Shown here: positions 9,050-17,567 of the stretch, piece after piece
Numbering within the stretch: the stretch's first letter is position 1
Layout of the letters: every line of letters begins with the position of its first letter
Assembly: GCF_018860635.1 (NCBI RefSeq)
Contig: NZ_JAHKPT010000035.1
Coordinates: 436,241 to 500,240 of the forward strand
From: Aliiglaciecola lipolytica
Lineage (GTDB): Bacteria; Pseudomonadota; Gammaproteobacteria; Enterobacterales; Alteromonadaceae
Length of the DNA stretch: 64,000 nucleotides
Direction of reading: 5' to 3'
Notes under the pieces: model-generated
Databases searched by the model: none
Told to the model about the DNA's origin: nothing
The model's input: only the letters and a program-made list of their open reading frames with translations
Translations under genes and position numbers: made by a program

Positions 9050-9778
9050 TTAATCTGAATTCAGGCTTGCAGCGACCCCCACATTTTTCAATCCGATATC
9101 TAAGGTGGAAAATAACCTGGAAGCGGCATTTGCACTTTTATTGTCGTGGGCGCCTTGCAAAATACCATCATGTATTTTGGCTGTTGAATATTGGCTTTTG
9201 TGAGCAACATATAAGGGCAAATAGCACAAACCAAAATCTTTACCACAGCGCTTGTTTGACCACTTCTCTATGATCGGTTTTAAGTGCTGCTCACAACTCG
9301 TTGTTTCCAAGTTGCTATGAATCACAACCAAGTGATACTGACCTTTGATTGCCAAGGTTGCGCCAATTTGCTGGCAAACAGTTTCTATATTTTTGGCTAC
9401 AGTTGATTCCTTTGAATCGATTTTCCCAATACAGACTAAGGTCACTTCTGTTTGCAAAATTGCATTATGCAAATCGCTAGTTGCAATCAAATTACGCTTG
9501 TTTCGCGCTGATACTATAGCGGCTTCTAATTCGGCGTCTTGAATGGGTGAATGATTTTGGTTGATACCATTTACTTTGCGAGAATCCATATCAACCGCAA
9601 TCACTTTATGATCATTGTTGGCAAAAGAAACACTGAGTAGACTCCCCATCAAACCGATACCCACTACACTAATACGTTCGTTCTGCGAACTGACAGCAGA
9701 GTTTATAGGGGAGGTCGCTGGGTGTCTGTAATTGTAGATAGGGCGTGTTCTTGCTTGGCTTTGGAGTGAGTGATACAT
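9050..9778 (-). CDS. Solitary AlgD/Ugd-like NAD-binding domain protein (truncated, likely non-catalytic)
   Basis: The 242 residues resemble only the N-terminal domain of GDP-mannose/UDP-glucose 6-dehydrogenases. From about residue 35 they run ISVVGIGLMGSL (GxGxxG), VIAVDMDSRKVNGINQNHSPI, TLVCIGK, IETVCQQIGATL and GKDFGLCYLP, parallel to AlgD. The protein stops where the family continues into the helical linker and the C-terminal domain with the catalytic Cys. Key positions are altered: the family VGTP is IGKI, and the STVxPGT segment is SNLETT. A 35-residue N-terminal tail is extra. No remnant of the missing half was seen downstream (only 18 bases to the convergent gene). It may be a decayed gene or a repurposed nucleotide sensor. 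Confidence 0.7.
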   Translation of the reverse strand: MYHSLQSQARTRPIYNYRHPATSPINSAVSSQNERISVVGIGLMGSLLSVSFANNDHKVIAVDMDSRKVNGINQNHSPIQDAELEAAIVSARNKRNLIATSDLHNAILQTEVTLVCIGKIDSKESTVAKNIETVCQQIGATLAIKGQYHLVVIHSNLETTSCEQHLKPIIEKWSNKRCGKDFGLCYLPLYVAHKSQYSTAKIHDGILQGAHDNKSANAASRLFSTLDIGLKNVGVAASLNSD

Positions 9779-9969
9779 GATAAATTACCTACTTAGTACT
9801 TTAAAAACGTATGTTTAGAATCGGTATTTAATATATCGCATAATTCATTCCAATGTTTAAAAGTGTAGATGTATCAATGGTTTATGGAATGTCTTTGGTT
9901 TTTGAAAGTTCTGAGTGATGCTTTTTGCAGACACTTCATGTAAAGGCTCCCAAATTATGGGTTAATTTG

Positions 9970-10010
9970 TTGATCCAGATCAGTTCGACTTTTTCCTTCG
10001 ATCTTATACT
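9970..10010 (+). promoter_or_regulatory. FNR-type box and -10 element upstream of a small membrane protein gene
   Basis: TTGATCCAGATCAG (9970-9983) matches the FNR consensus TTGAT-N4-ATCAA at 9 of 10 conserved bases. A good -10, TATACT, lies at 10005-10010, which predicts a start near 10017. The box centre is then close to -41, the class II activation position. The gene start (10059) is about 42 bases downstream. The divergent AlgD-like gene starts about 190 bases to the left and could share the region. The site is read directly; anaerobic activation is inference. Confidence 0.68.
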
Positions 10011-10058
10011 TAGCTCATAAATTAGTTAATCAAATTACATCGCTATGAGGAAAAAGAC

Positions 10059-10181
10059 ATGTTTGAATTATTAATAAAAGATCCTGTCGTTTGGGGCTCA
10101 CTATTAGGTTTATCTGTAGTGGTTGGAATTTGTGTTTATTACACTTACTTGTTTTTACACAATACTAATCAGGATTTATAA
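10059..10181 (+). CDS. Small single-span membrane protein, DUF3149-like (40 aa)
   Basis: A 40-residue ORF, MFELLIKDPVVWGSLLGLSV then VVGICVYYTYLFLHNTNQDL. It has a short N-terminal amphipathic stretch, one membrane helix (about residues 12-34) and a polar tail, the architecture of DUF3149 proteins of Gammaproteobacteria. A strong ribosome-binding site, TGAGGA (10046-10051), lies eight bases before the ATG. An FNR-like box and -10 element precede it. Small membrane proteins of this size often attach to respiratory oxidases, but nothing here proves that. The family call is from memory of size and pattern and is moderate; that the ORF is a real gene is well supported by the RBS and promoter. Confidence 0.72.
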   Translation: MFELLIKDPVVWGSLLGLSVVVGICVYYTYLFLHNTNQDL

Positions 10182-10231
10182 AACACGGCTTTTTGAGCTA
10201 AAGTAACAGAGGTTCAAGTTTGTTTGCCGAG

Positions 10232-10834
10232 TCAGTATAAATCTTTAAACGACTCAGGTTGCTCGATTAAGACTAAAAGTGCGCCTTTGCCACCCCATTC
10301 TAATGGTGCTTGGTGAAAACCTTCGACATCGGGATGTTGAACCAGCCAATTGGGCACGGCGTTTTTTAAAATCAGTGAGCCAAGACCATGAACAATGCAA
10401 ACACAGTGCGCATTTTGTTTCTTGGCCGCAACAATCAATGCCGCTATCTCCAATTTTGCATTTTCTCTGGTAAGTCCGTGTAAATCCAGAATTAAATCCG
10501 GTGGGTATTCTCCCCGTCGCAGTCGTTTTACTTCATAACTCGGTTTTCCCGGTTTTATATATTTCAGTGGTCCTTGCTCAGAAAAGTAGGCTTCAAACCC
10601 ATCTGAAAAATGAAATGACGCCATTGCTTGTTTCGTTTCGCGGTTTTCTTGCTGCTTTTTAAGCTGTAAATGCGAAATCTGCTTGCTGGAAGGACGCGGA
10701 GGCGTTATTTTGTCCTGCTTAATTGGCGCAACATCCTTAAATTCACCTCTAAACAGTGAATGGTCATCTGGCTCGACTGGTTTAACCGATGCTACAGATA
10801 ACGTTTTAAGTGGGTTGTTGGGCTGCTTTTTCAT
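10232..10834 (-). CDS. smrB: Ribosome rescue endonuclease SmrB
   Basis: Smr-domain nuclease that cleaves mRNA at collided ribosomes. The 200 residues align along their length with E. coli SmrB (YfcN): FHFSDGFEAYFSEQGPLKYI, then KRLRRGEYPPDLILDLHGLT containing the Smr DLHG motif, VHGLGSLILKNAVPNWL, and FHQAPLEWGGKGALLVLIE at the C-terminus. The N-terminal 60 residues are low-complexity and basic, as expected. It is divergent from prmB, the same arrangement as in E. coli. The ATG at 10834 is the only sensible start. Confidence 0.93.
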   Translation of the reverse strand: MKKQPNNPLKTLSVASVKPVEPDDHSLFRGEFKDVAPIKQDKITPPRPSSKQISHLQLKKQQENRETKQAMASFHFSDGFEAYFSEQGPLKYIKPGKPSYEVKRLRRGEYPPDLILDLHGLTRENAKLEIAALIVAAKKQNAHCVCIVHGLGSLILKNAVPNWLVQHPDVEGFHQAPLEWGGKGALLVLIEQPESFKDLY

Positions 10835-10931
10835 ATTTTGTTATGGTTTATGCGTAATTCGACAGGCAATTTTGTTTGAAGCATAGCAAAATACTGACTG
10901 GCACTAAACATCTTAAATAAGACCATTTTAT

Positions 10932-11873
10932 ATGACATCAATTGACTCCATTGATTTGGAAAGCACGGCAACTGAACTTACCTCCATTTTGGATATAGTA
11001 AGATGGTCCATGAGCCAATTTAATCAAGCAGATTTATATTTTGGCCATGGTACTGATAATGCCTGGAGCGAAGCACTTACCCTTGCTCTTCAAGTGTTAC
11101 ATTTACCGCAAAATATGCCCGAAGAAGATATACGTATGTTGCTGCAATCAACGCTGACAACGGCTGAAAAGAATCAGGTTTTGGCATTGGTAAAAAGGCG
11201 TATTACTGAAAAAGTGCCTGTAGCCTATTTGACCAATCAAGCTTGGTTCTGCGGATTGCCCTTTTATGTGGATGAGCGTGTGTTAGTACCCCGTTCTCCT
11301 TTCGCTGAATTGATTAATCAACACTTTTCTACGTGGTTAAAGACTGAACCACAACATATTCTTGATTTATGCACAGGCAGTGCATGTATTGCGATTGCAT
11401 TGGCTTATGAATTTTCAGAAGCGCAAGTAGACGCCGTTGATATCAGTGAGGATGCGTTGGAAGTTGCCGAAATTAATATTCAAGAGCATGCTCTGAATGA
11501 ACAAGTTTTTCCAATTAAGTCAGATTTAATGAATGCACTGCAAGGCCAAAAATACGATTTGATTGTTAGTAATCCGCCATACGTCGATGCCGAAGATATG
11601 GCTGATTTGCCAGATGAATTTCAGCACGAACCAGAACTTGGCTTAGCCGCCGGTGATGATGGATTAGAGTTGGTTGATCACATACTCCGTCAAGCAGTAG
11701 AGCATTTAAATCCCAATGGTTGGTTGTTCGTGGAAGTGGGTAATAGTGAAGTGCATATGAACCATAAGTACCCAGATTTAGATATTCAATGGGTCGAATT
11801 TGAACACGGCGGAAGTGGCGTGTTCGCTATTAACCAAGCTAAGCTTAAAGCATATTGGGCTACACATAGTTAA
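10932..11873 (+). CDS. prmB: Ribosomal protein L3 N5-glutamine methyltransferase
   Basis: SAM-dependent methylation of a glutamine in ribosomal protein L3. The 313 residues have the PrmB/PrmC layout: an N-terminal helical domain with [20 protein letters not shown] and [12 protein letters not shown], the SAM loop [16 protein letters not shown] (about residues 140-155), and the catalytic NPPYVD (about 215-220) that holds the glutamine side chain. RSPFAELI, in place of the RPETE of PrmC, favours PrmB. It is followed after 20 bases by aroC, the same order as in E. coli, and is divergent from smrB. Confidence 0.95.
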   Translation: MTSIDSIDLESTATELTSILDIVRWSMSQFNQADLYFGHGTDNAWSEALTLALQVLHLPQNMPEEDIRMLLQSTLTTAEKNQVLALVKRRITEKVPVAYLTNQAWFCGLPFYVDERVLVPRSPFAELINQHFSTWLKTEPQHILDLCTGSACIAIALAYEFSEAQVDAVDISEDALEVAEINIQEHALNEQVFPIKSDLMNALQGQKYDLIVSNPPYVDAEDMADLPDEFQHEPELGLAAGDDGLELVDHILRQAVEHLNPNGWLFVEVGNSEVHMNHKYPDLDIQWVEFEHGGSGVFAINQAKLKAYWATHS

Positions 11874-11893
11874 CGTTAGGAATTGAAATAAAT

Positions 11894-12991
11894 ATGGCTG
11901 GAAATACATTTGGTAAGCTGTTTACCGTAACCACATTCGGTGAAAGTCACGGTATCGCGATCGGTGGAGTAGTGGATGGTTGCCCACCTAACCTTGAAAT
12001 TAGCGAAGAAGATTTACAAATAGATTTGGATCGTCGCAAACCCGGCACATCGCGCTACACCACGGCAAGACGAGAAGGCGACGAAGTGCAAATTTTGTCC
12101 GGTGTATTTGAAGGTAAAACTACGGGCACGAGTATTGGTTTATTAATCAATAATACAAATCAGCGTAGTCAAGACTACTCAAAAATTAAAGATACCTTTC
12201 GTCCTGGACATGCTGACTATACTTACCAGCAAAAGTATGGGTTACGTGACTATCGAGGCGGTGGCCGTTCTTCTGCTCGTGAAACAGCTATTCGTGTGGC
12301 CGCGGGCGGTATTGCTAAGAAGTACCTGAAGCAAATGCATGGCATAGAAATACATGGCTATTTGTCACAATTAGGGCCAATAAAAATTGATAGTGTTGAT
12401 CAAAGCGTGACCAATACTAATGCGTTTTTCTGTCCAGATGCCTCAAAGTTGGATGCGCTCGACGAATATATGCGAGATCTAATCAAACAGGGTGATTCCA
12501 TTGGCGCTAAGGTCTCAGTTGTCGCGAAAAATATGCCGGTTGGATTAGGTGAGCCAATATTTGATCGTTTAGATGCGGATTTGGCGTCGGCTATGATGGG
12601 CATCAATGCAGTGAAAGGCGTTGAGGTGGGCGATGGCTTTGATGTAGTAGAGCAAAAGGGAAGTGAACATCGCGATGAGATCACCCCGCAAGGGTTTAAA
12701 TCCAATCGTGCTGGTGGCATATTGGGTGGCATTTCGTCTGGTCAAGATGTGATAGTGCATTTGGCGCTAAAACCCACATCTAGCATCAGCGTTCCTGGCG
12801 ATTCGGTAGATATTCACGGAGAAGCGGCGGAAATTATCACCAGAGGTCGACACGATCCATGCGTAGGAATCCGCGCTGTGCCTATCGCTGAAGCTATGAT
12901 GGCCATTGTTTTAATGGATCATTTACTGCGGCACCGTGGACAAAATGCAGATGTCAGTTCTATCACTCCTATCATTCCCGGGCAGGCGTAA
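11894..12991 (+). CDS. aroC: Chorismate synthase
   Basis: Last step of the shikimate pathway: FMN-dependent conversion of EPSP to chorismate. The 365 residues carry the family signatures [17 protein letters not shown] near residue 16, [15 protein letters not shown] (about 118-132) and the C-terminal [18 protein letters not shown]. Length is normal. AGGAATTG lies before the ATG. It belongs to the prmB-aroC transcription unit and is followed after five bases by an MFS transporter gene. Confidence 0.97.
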   Translation: MAGNTFGKLFTVTTFGESHGIAIGGVVDGCPPNLEISEEDLQIDLDRRKPGTSRYTTARREGDEVQILSGVFEGKTTGTSIGLLINNTNQRSQDYSKIKDTFRPGHADYTYQQKYGLRDYRGGGRSSARETAIRVAAGGIAKKYLKQMHGIEIHGYLSQLGPIKIDSVDQSVTNTNAFFCPDASKLDALDEYMRDLIKQGDSIGAKVSVVAKNMPVGLGEPIFDRLDADLASAMMGINAVKGVEVGDGFDVVEQKGSEHRDEITPQGFKSNRAGGILGGISSGQDVIVHLALKPTSSISVPGDSVDIHGEAAEIITRGRHDPCVGIRAVPIAEAMMAIVLMDHLLRHRGQNADVSSITPIIPGQA

Positions 12992-12996
12992 CACCA

Positions 12997-14184
12997 TTGC
13001 CCGGAGCCAGTTCCTCTGTTAAGCAAGCAAATTCTAAAATAAATTTAATCTTGTTGGCGATTACCTATCTGCTCTACTTTGGGCAGTTGGGTGTTCTGGT
13101 GCCTTACTTGGGTGTTTTTTTGGATGGCCGAGGCTTCAGTTCGCAACAAATTGGCGAATTGTTCGCGCTTATCACAATTGCTCGTATTCTAGGCCCCAAT
13201 CTCTGGGCTTCGATGGCCGATAAATCAGGCAAAGGCCTAGCTATCTTACGCTTAGGTAGTTTACTCACGGTTGCAACATTTTGTCTGGTGTTTTGGCTGG
13301 ATGGTTTTTGGGGATTAACTTTAGCATTTGCTTTAATGATGATGTTTTGGACTGCGGTTTTGCCTCAGCTTGAAGTATTAACACTCAATTGCGTAGCCAG
13401 TGATCCAAGTCGTTACAGTCGTATTCGGTTGTGGGGAAGCGTTGGTTTTATCATCTTAACCATCATTACCGGTAAAGCCATTGACATTAGCTCATCAGAA
13501 GCCCCTATTTATGTAAGCGCAGCGGTTTTGTTGTGTTTATTCTTTTCTACTTTGTTTATTTACGAAGGTCGCAGTTCAGTTAAAAGTGCGCCTGCGCAAG
13601 GCAGTATATGGCGTAAAGCGAGCACCATACCTTTTATATTATTTATGCTCAGTGCGATTTTTTTACAAGTTAGTTTTGCAACCTATTACGGATTTTTTGC
13701 ATTATATACTCGTGATTTAGGCTACAGCGGCCAAACCACCGGCCTATTGTTGGCTTTGGCTGTTGCTGCAGAAATAGTAATCTTTTTGCTGGCCGGAAAA
13801 TTAATTAAAATATTTGGACTTAAATGGATTTTATTTATCAGTATTGGGCTAACTGCGGTTCGTTGGTATGTGTTAGCCGTTGCAGCAGAATACCTGTGGA
13901 TACTTATTTCAAGTCAAATCATACATGCATTTAGTTTTGGTATGCATCATGCGGCTTCAATAAAATTCATCCACGACTATTTTGGACAGGCATACCAAAG
14001 TCGTGGACAGGCGCTGTATATCAGCATCGCATTCGGGTTTGGTGGGGCAGCGGGCAATTACGTATCTGGATACTTGTGGCAACAAGGGGCTGGTTCTTAC
14101 AACGCCTTTATTTTCTCTGCCATTACAGCCTTACTAGCGGCTTTTTTCTTGTTGGCAATTAGTGCTAGAAAAATGTCGTACTGA
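12997..14184 (+). CDS. MFS transporter, HcaT/MFS_1-like
   Basis: A 395-residue inner-membrane transporter with about 12 predicted helices. The N-terminal LLYFGQLGVLVPYLGVFLDG, the loop ILGPNLWASMADKSGKG and SRIRLWGSVGFI match the MFS_1-like group that includes the 3-phenylpropionate transporter HcaT; the substrate cannot be deduced. The start used is TTG at 12997, five bases after the aroC stop, with AGG at 12984-12986. No in-frame ATG precedes the first helix, so the TTG (or the overlapping ATT) is the practical choice. Tight spacing suggests co-transcription with prmB-aroC. Confidence 0.8.
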   Translation: MPGASSSVKQANSKINLILLAITYLLYFGQLGVLVPYLGVFLDGRGFSSQQIGELFALITIARILGPNLWASMADKSGKGLAILRLGSLLTVATFCLVFWLDGFWGLTLAFALMMMFWTAVLPQLEVLTLNCVASDPSRYSRIRLWGSVGFIILTIITGKAIDISSSEAPIYVSAAVLLCLFFSTLFIYEGRSSVKSAPAQGSIWRKASTIPFILFMLSAIFLQVSFATYYGFFALYTRDLGYSGQTTGLLLALAVAAEIVIFLLAGKLIKIFGLKWILFISIGLTAVRWYVLAVAAEYLWILISSQIIHAFSFGMHHAASIKFIHDYFGQAYQSRGQALYISIAFGFGGAAGNYVSGYLWQQGAGSYNAFIFSAITALLAAFFLLAISARKMSY

Positions 14185-14337
14185 TTTCAATTCTTCAGCC
14201 AATCACATTCTTGAGTTAACTGCGCACAAGTAACCGCCTGCACACAAACCTGCATTTTGACCTCACTTGGGTATATACTCTATTTACAAATTTAAAATCA
14301 CTGATTTTACAACCAAGCCAGAGTGTGAAGTTTAATT

Positions 14338-15141
14338 ATGCTTAGAAGTATCTGTATAGCCTGTACACTTTTAGTTTCAAACGTCTTTGCTCAAGATGAT
14401 AAAAATCTGTCCAGCTTAACTCGTTTTGACAGTAATCTTAATCTCAATGTCCATTCGCAAATGGATCTTCGTGATGTCAGAATTGGCGATAATGTATTGG
14501 GCCAAGCTCTTAATCTGATTAACAAAAATGGCGAAGTACAATATATCTCTGGTGGAAATCGCAGTGAAAAAGTAGACATTATTTTTAGGCAAGCGTATTT
14601 AGAATCCGAGCTTCTGCAAACACTATCGTTACTATTTGATAAAGATCTTGGTTTTGTGAATCAGGTATCTCTGACCTATCGGATTGCCAGTCGCTATCTC
14701 GATATTTTGCCGGTTTACAATAAAACCGTAGATCAAGCGATTATAAAATACGGTCAACCTATGAGTTTTAAGCAAGTACAAGAGATGACCCAGGACAAGG
14801 GGGATAAAGTCAGGTTAAGCGCCTTTGTTGCAAAGTTACCTCATAAAGCCGAAATCGCAGATTTAATCAAAGGGTATTTCAAGTACTTGCAAGTCACCCC
14901 TAAAACCCATTTCGTGGAAACAGATACAGGGCACGCACTGTTGTTAACTGGATTTAGACAGTGCTACTTTTGGCCACTTAATGAGTTTGAAGAGTTATTG
15001 AGCTTGTGTTCCTTTCAGCCATCTAGTGGCAATATGAAGGGGCAGGGAATAACACTCACCCTGCGAAATTTTGCAATTCAAAACAAAATTGAACATTTCG
15101 AATTAGAGCAACAGCAACCTGAAATAGATATTACCTTTTAA
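14338..15141 (+). CDS. Secreted protein of unknown function
   Basis: Not recognised. It encodes 267 residues starting with a signal peptide (MLRSICIACTLLVSNVFAQ, cleavage probably after NVFA). The mature protein is soluble, mixed alpha/beta and without repeats or a clear catalytic motif. It contains two Cys near the C-terminus (CYFW and LCSF, about residues 212 and 226) that could form a disulphide. It is preceded by about 150 bases with no confident promoter and ends seven bases from the convergent retropepsin-like protease gene. A periplasmic role is inferred from the signal peptide only. Confidence 0.7.
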   Translation: MLRSICIACTLLVSNVFAQDDKNLSSLTRFDSNLNLNVHSQMDLRDVRIGDNVLGQALNLINKNGEVQYISGGNRSEKVDIIFRQAYLESELLQTLSLLFDKDLGFVNQVSLTYRIASRYLDILPVYNKTVDQAIIKYGQPMSFKQVQEMTQDKGDKVRLSAFVAKLPHKAEIADLIKGYFKYLQVTPKTHFVETDTGHALLLTGFRQCYFWPLNEFEELLSLCSFQPSSGNMKGQGITLTLRNFAIQNKIEHFELEQQQPEIDITF

Positions 15142-15147
15142 CCTGAA

Positions 15148-16311
15148 CTAAGAACTGGTTCTGTTTAAAAGCAATAGATCATTTTGTTGGTCAATCTTAA
15201 AGTCGAATTGGCGTAGAATGTTCATACCAAGAAGACCGTCAGCATAGCTGAATTCTGGCATAGGTAACACCACGACCGCGACATTATCCAGTCGAAAACC
15301 GGCAAAAAATACTTGCTTGATTTGATAAACTGGCGCATCAAAAAGACCGCCAGCGGTATTTATTTTATAGGTTCCTACATATTCCCAACTCGTCCTTCTG
15401 GAGATTTTATCGAATGCTTCCGAGGTCAGTACCGTTGTTGTTGCGCCTGTATCCAGCATTAATTCGTGGGTGCTTCTGCCAATCATTATTGGGGTAGTGT
15501 AATGATCACCCAAAGAACGCAATTTAATATTACGTTCATAGTCTTCAGCCAGTGGATCCTTCTCTTGAATAGGATCTGAGTGATTGATGACGGTCGTTTG
15601 TTGTCCTAAGATTTGCCGTATTCGCGCAGCATCTAAATCACCTTGTTGTAAAGATGCCAACACATTTTCCATCAGAAATTCCTGATTTTGATAAGCATAG
15701 GCTTCAGCAAGTGCGACAATAATGGAGCGTCGAGTTGGGTCAAATTGCCACAGCGGCTCAAGAAATGTAGCCAGTACATCCCAAGAACGAATGCCTTTGA
15801 GTTTATTAATATTAGTGTTGGTCAGATCGGTAATCAGTGCAAGTACTTGGGCTTTTTGCTCAGTTTCTAAGGGCAAGTCTAGCAACCCATAATAGTGGGC
15901 CAATACTTCGCTCGTGGAGGCCGTTTTGGCAATCAGTTGTCCTTCTAGCAATAAGTAATCAATATTTTGTGGTTGATTGCGCAAATAAGCTTGTATCGCC
16001 TCTTTAGCATCTACCAATTCGCCAGCGGCCAGTTGCTGCTTAATCCAATAGATGGCTTTTTGATATTGACTGTTTTTGTTCGTATTGATTGTTTGATCAA
16101 GGGGTTGTTGTTCCGCAGTTCCACTACCGGAAACAAGCAAAGGATCGCTGCTTGCATTGCGGTTATTGGCGCTAAACGGTTGTTGCTTTTGTGGTCTATT
16201 ATTCGTGTTGGCAGTGGATTCCGCTGATGTTAATTGATGCCAGAAAAACACATTCAAAGACACCGAAATCCCTAAGCATAACAAACCAAAAATAGCCCAA
16301 TATTTGCTCAT
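15148..16311 (-). CDS. Retropepsin-like aspartic protease, membrane-anchored
   Basis: A 387-residue protein with one N-terminal transmembrane anchor (about residues 5-24), a linker, a helical TPR-like middle region (about 80-250) and a C-terminal clan AA aspartic protease domain. The active-site motif LMLDTGATTTVLTSEAF lies near residues 280-296, with the hydrophobic partner segment YADGLLGMNILRQFDF near the end. Retropepsins act as dimers, so a single DTG per chain is expected. The topology places the protease in the periplasm. The substrate is unknown. It is convergent with the secreted unknown gene and followed in the same direction by the thioesterase operon, with a 24-base gap. Confidence 0.83.
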   Translation of the reverse strand: MSKYWAIFGLLCLGISVSLNVFFWHQLTSAESTANTNNRPQKQQPFSANNRNASSDPLLVSGSGTAEQQPLDQTINTNKNSQYQKAIYWIKQQLAAGELVDAKEAIQAYLRNQPQNIDYLLLEGQLIAKTASTSEVLAHYYGLLDLPLETEQKAQVLALITDLTNTNINKLKGIRSWDVLATFLEPLWQFDPTRRSIIVALAEAYAYQNQEFLMENVLASLQQGDLDAARIRQILGQQTTVINHSDPIQEKDPLAEDYERNIKLRSLGDHYTTPIMIGRSTHELMLDTGATTTVLTSEAFDKISRRTSWEYVGTYKINTAGGLFDAPVYQIKQVFFAGFRLDNVAVVVLPMPEFSYADGLLGMNILRQFDFKIDQQNDLLLLNRTSS

Positions 16312-16335
16312 TGCTCAGTGGCCCTTAAATACAAT

Positions 16336-16848
16336 TTATTCACTGGATAAACATACGTTGCCATATGTCTCGCTAAATTCAATGGGCATACGTTTGGGTT
16401 TTCCTGACGATAAAGCGATGCACACGAAGTCCGTTTGAGCCGTCAATACAGTGACCCCATCCGATTCACGAATAAACTGAAATCGACGAGACAGTTTTAA
16501 TTTTCCATCACACTTTGTTACCCAAGTTGCACACAGCAAATGATCACCTAATAAGGCCGCAGCATGGTATTCAATCACATGTTTACTAATTGCCATACCT
16601 CTGTCTAATTGCTGATATATGCCAATATCCAAACCTAAAGACATCGAGTGTGACCAAGATACTCGCTCCAATTGCGAAACATAGGCAACATTATTTACAT
16701 GGTTATAGTGGTCGATTTGCTCGGGGGCAATAATCCATTTCATAATGTGTGGAGAAGGTAACTGCCATTGGAAATTATCTTGATAAGCAGTTTGATTGTT
16801 CGCCGTTTTTTGCGTCTCAATTTTATCTATCATCGACTCGTGTGACAT
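16336..16848 (-). CDS. Acyl-CoA thioesterase, hot-dog fold (4HBT/YbgC type)
   Basis: Hydrolyses an acyl- or aryl-CoA thioester in the cytoplasm. The 170 residues contain the hot-dog signature IDHYNHVNNVAYVSQLERVSW. The conserved Asp/His-Asn pattern (D-H-x-N-H-V-N-N) of the 4-hydroxybenzoyl-CoA thioesterase family lies near residue 46. The first 35 residues are extra and polar; an internal ATG (MKWIIAPEQ) would remove them. The start at 16848 is only two bases from the upstream gene's stop, which favours coupling from that ATG. It is last in the CBM9-like, FFLEELY, thioesterase operon. Confidence 0.78.
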   Translation of the reverse strand: MSHESMIDKIETQKTANNQTAYQDNFQWQLPSPHIMKWIIAPEQIDHYNHVNNVAYVSQLERVSWSHSMSLGLDIGIYQQLDRGMAISKHVIEYHAAALLGDHLLCATWVTKCDGKLKLSRRFQFIRESDGVTVLTAQTDFVCIALSSGKPKRMPIEFSETYGNVCLSSE

Positions 16849-16850
16849 GA

Positions 16851-17567
16851 TTACACCTCAACATCGGGCAGGGGATTGGGACGTTGTTGGGCAAAAAGCG
16901 CATTTTTTAAAGCCCGCTCTCGAGTAATAATTGGTTGAATAAACTCATCCACATTACCGAGTTTTTTGAAGGATTTAAATCCGGACTCAAGAAATGTATG
17001 AAGACTTTCCACTCCAGCCATTTTAGCAGGCTTACGCGACAACATTAATAAGGTTGAAATACCTTTAATTTTTACCACGTCGGCTAAATCCACGCCTAAC
17101 CTTTCAAGTAGCACTATTTGCTCTTCACGCATAGCTTCGTTGTCACATTTTAAGTAGGCTTGAGCATAACTTTCTCGAGAAACAGGCGTTGTCGATAATT
17201 GTTCTGTTAGGGCTATATCCAATTCCAAGGATAAACTATTCAAGCGTAGGGCAGCCTCTAAAGATTCTAAAGCTTGTTTGGGGATTATCTTGGCCATTTT
17301 GGGTACGACTCTGGCTAACTCTTGATCCCGTTGGCTGAAGTCCTGCGGCCCGTATAATTCATCAATGAAGAAACTCATTGCGGGACGAAAACGTTTGCTT
17401 TCCCATAAATCGTGATGGGTAGCTAAAAGCCGTTTGGTTTGCCAATGTTGCAACTCCCGTAACGGCTCAGTCAGATTAGCCTCAATGGTATGCTCATGCA
17501 TATCGTTGGCATGGTGAAGGTGTTGGATAATATTATCCAAAATTAAACTCATAACTTTCTTATTCAC
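16851..17567 (-). CDS. FFLEELY-motif protein of unknown function
   Basis: A 238-residue, mostly helical, soluble protein. It carries FFIDELYGPQDFSQRDQELARVVPKM at about residues 67-92, a variant of the FFLEELY motif that names a conserved but uncharacterised bacterial family. No signal peptide or catalytic motif is evident. Its start overlaps the end of the CBM9-like gene by eight bases and its stop lies two bases from the thioesterase start, so the three are almost certainly one operon. Role unknown; co-occurrence with a thioesterase suggests a link to acyl metabolism, but that is inference. Confidence 0.75.
   Translation of the reverse strand: MNKKVMSLILDNIIQHLHHANDMHEHTIEANLTEPLRELQHWQTKRLLATHHDLWESKRFRPAMSFFIDELYGPQDFSQRDQELARVVPKMAKIIPKQALESLEAALRLNSLSLELDIALTEQLSTTPVSRESYAQAYLKCDNEAMREEQIVLLERLGVDLADVVKIKGISTLLMLSRKPAKMAGVESLHTFLESGFKSFKKLGNVDEFIQPIITRERALKNALFAQQRPNPLPDVEV

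Noticed and set aside
12400-12760. Minus-strand ORFs within aroC
   Set aside because: Shadows of the aroC coding frame with no independent support.
14257-14279. TTGACC ... TATACT upstream of the unknown exported gene
   Set aside because: The spacing is only 11 bases, too short for a sigma-70 promoter.
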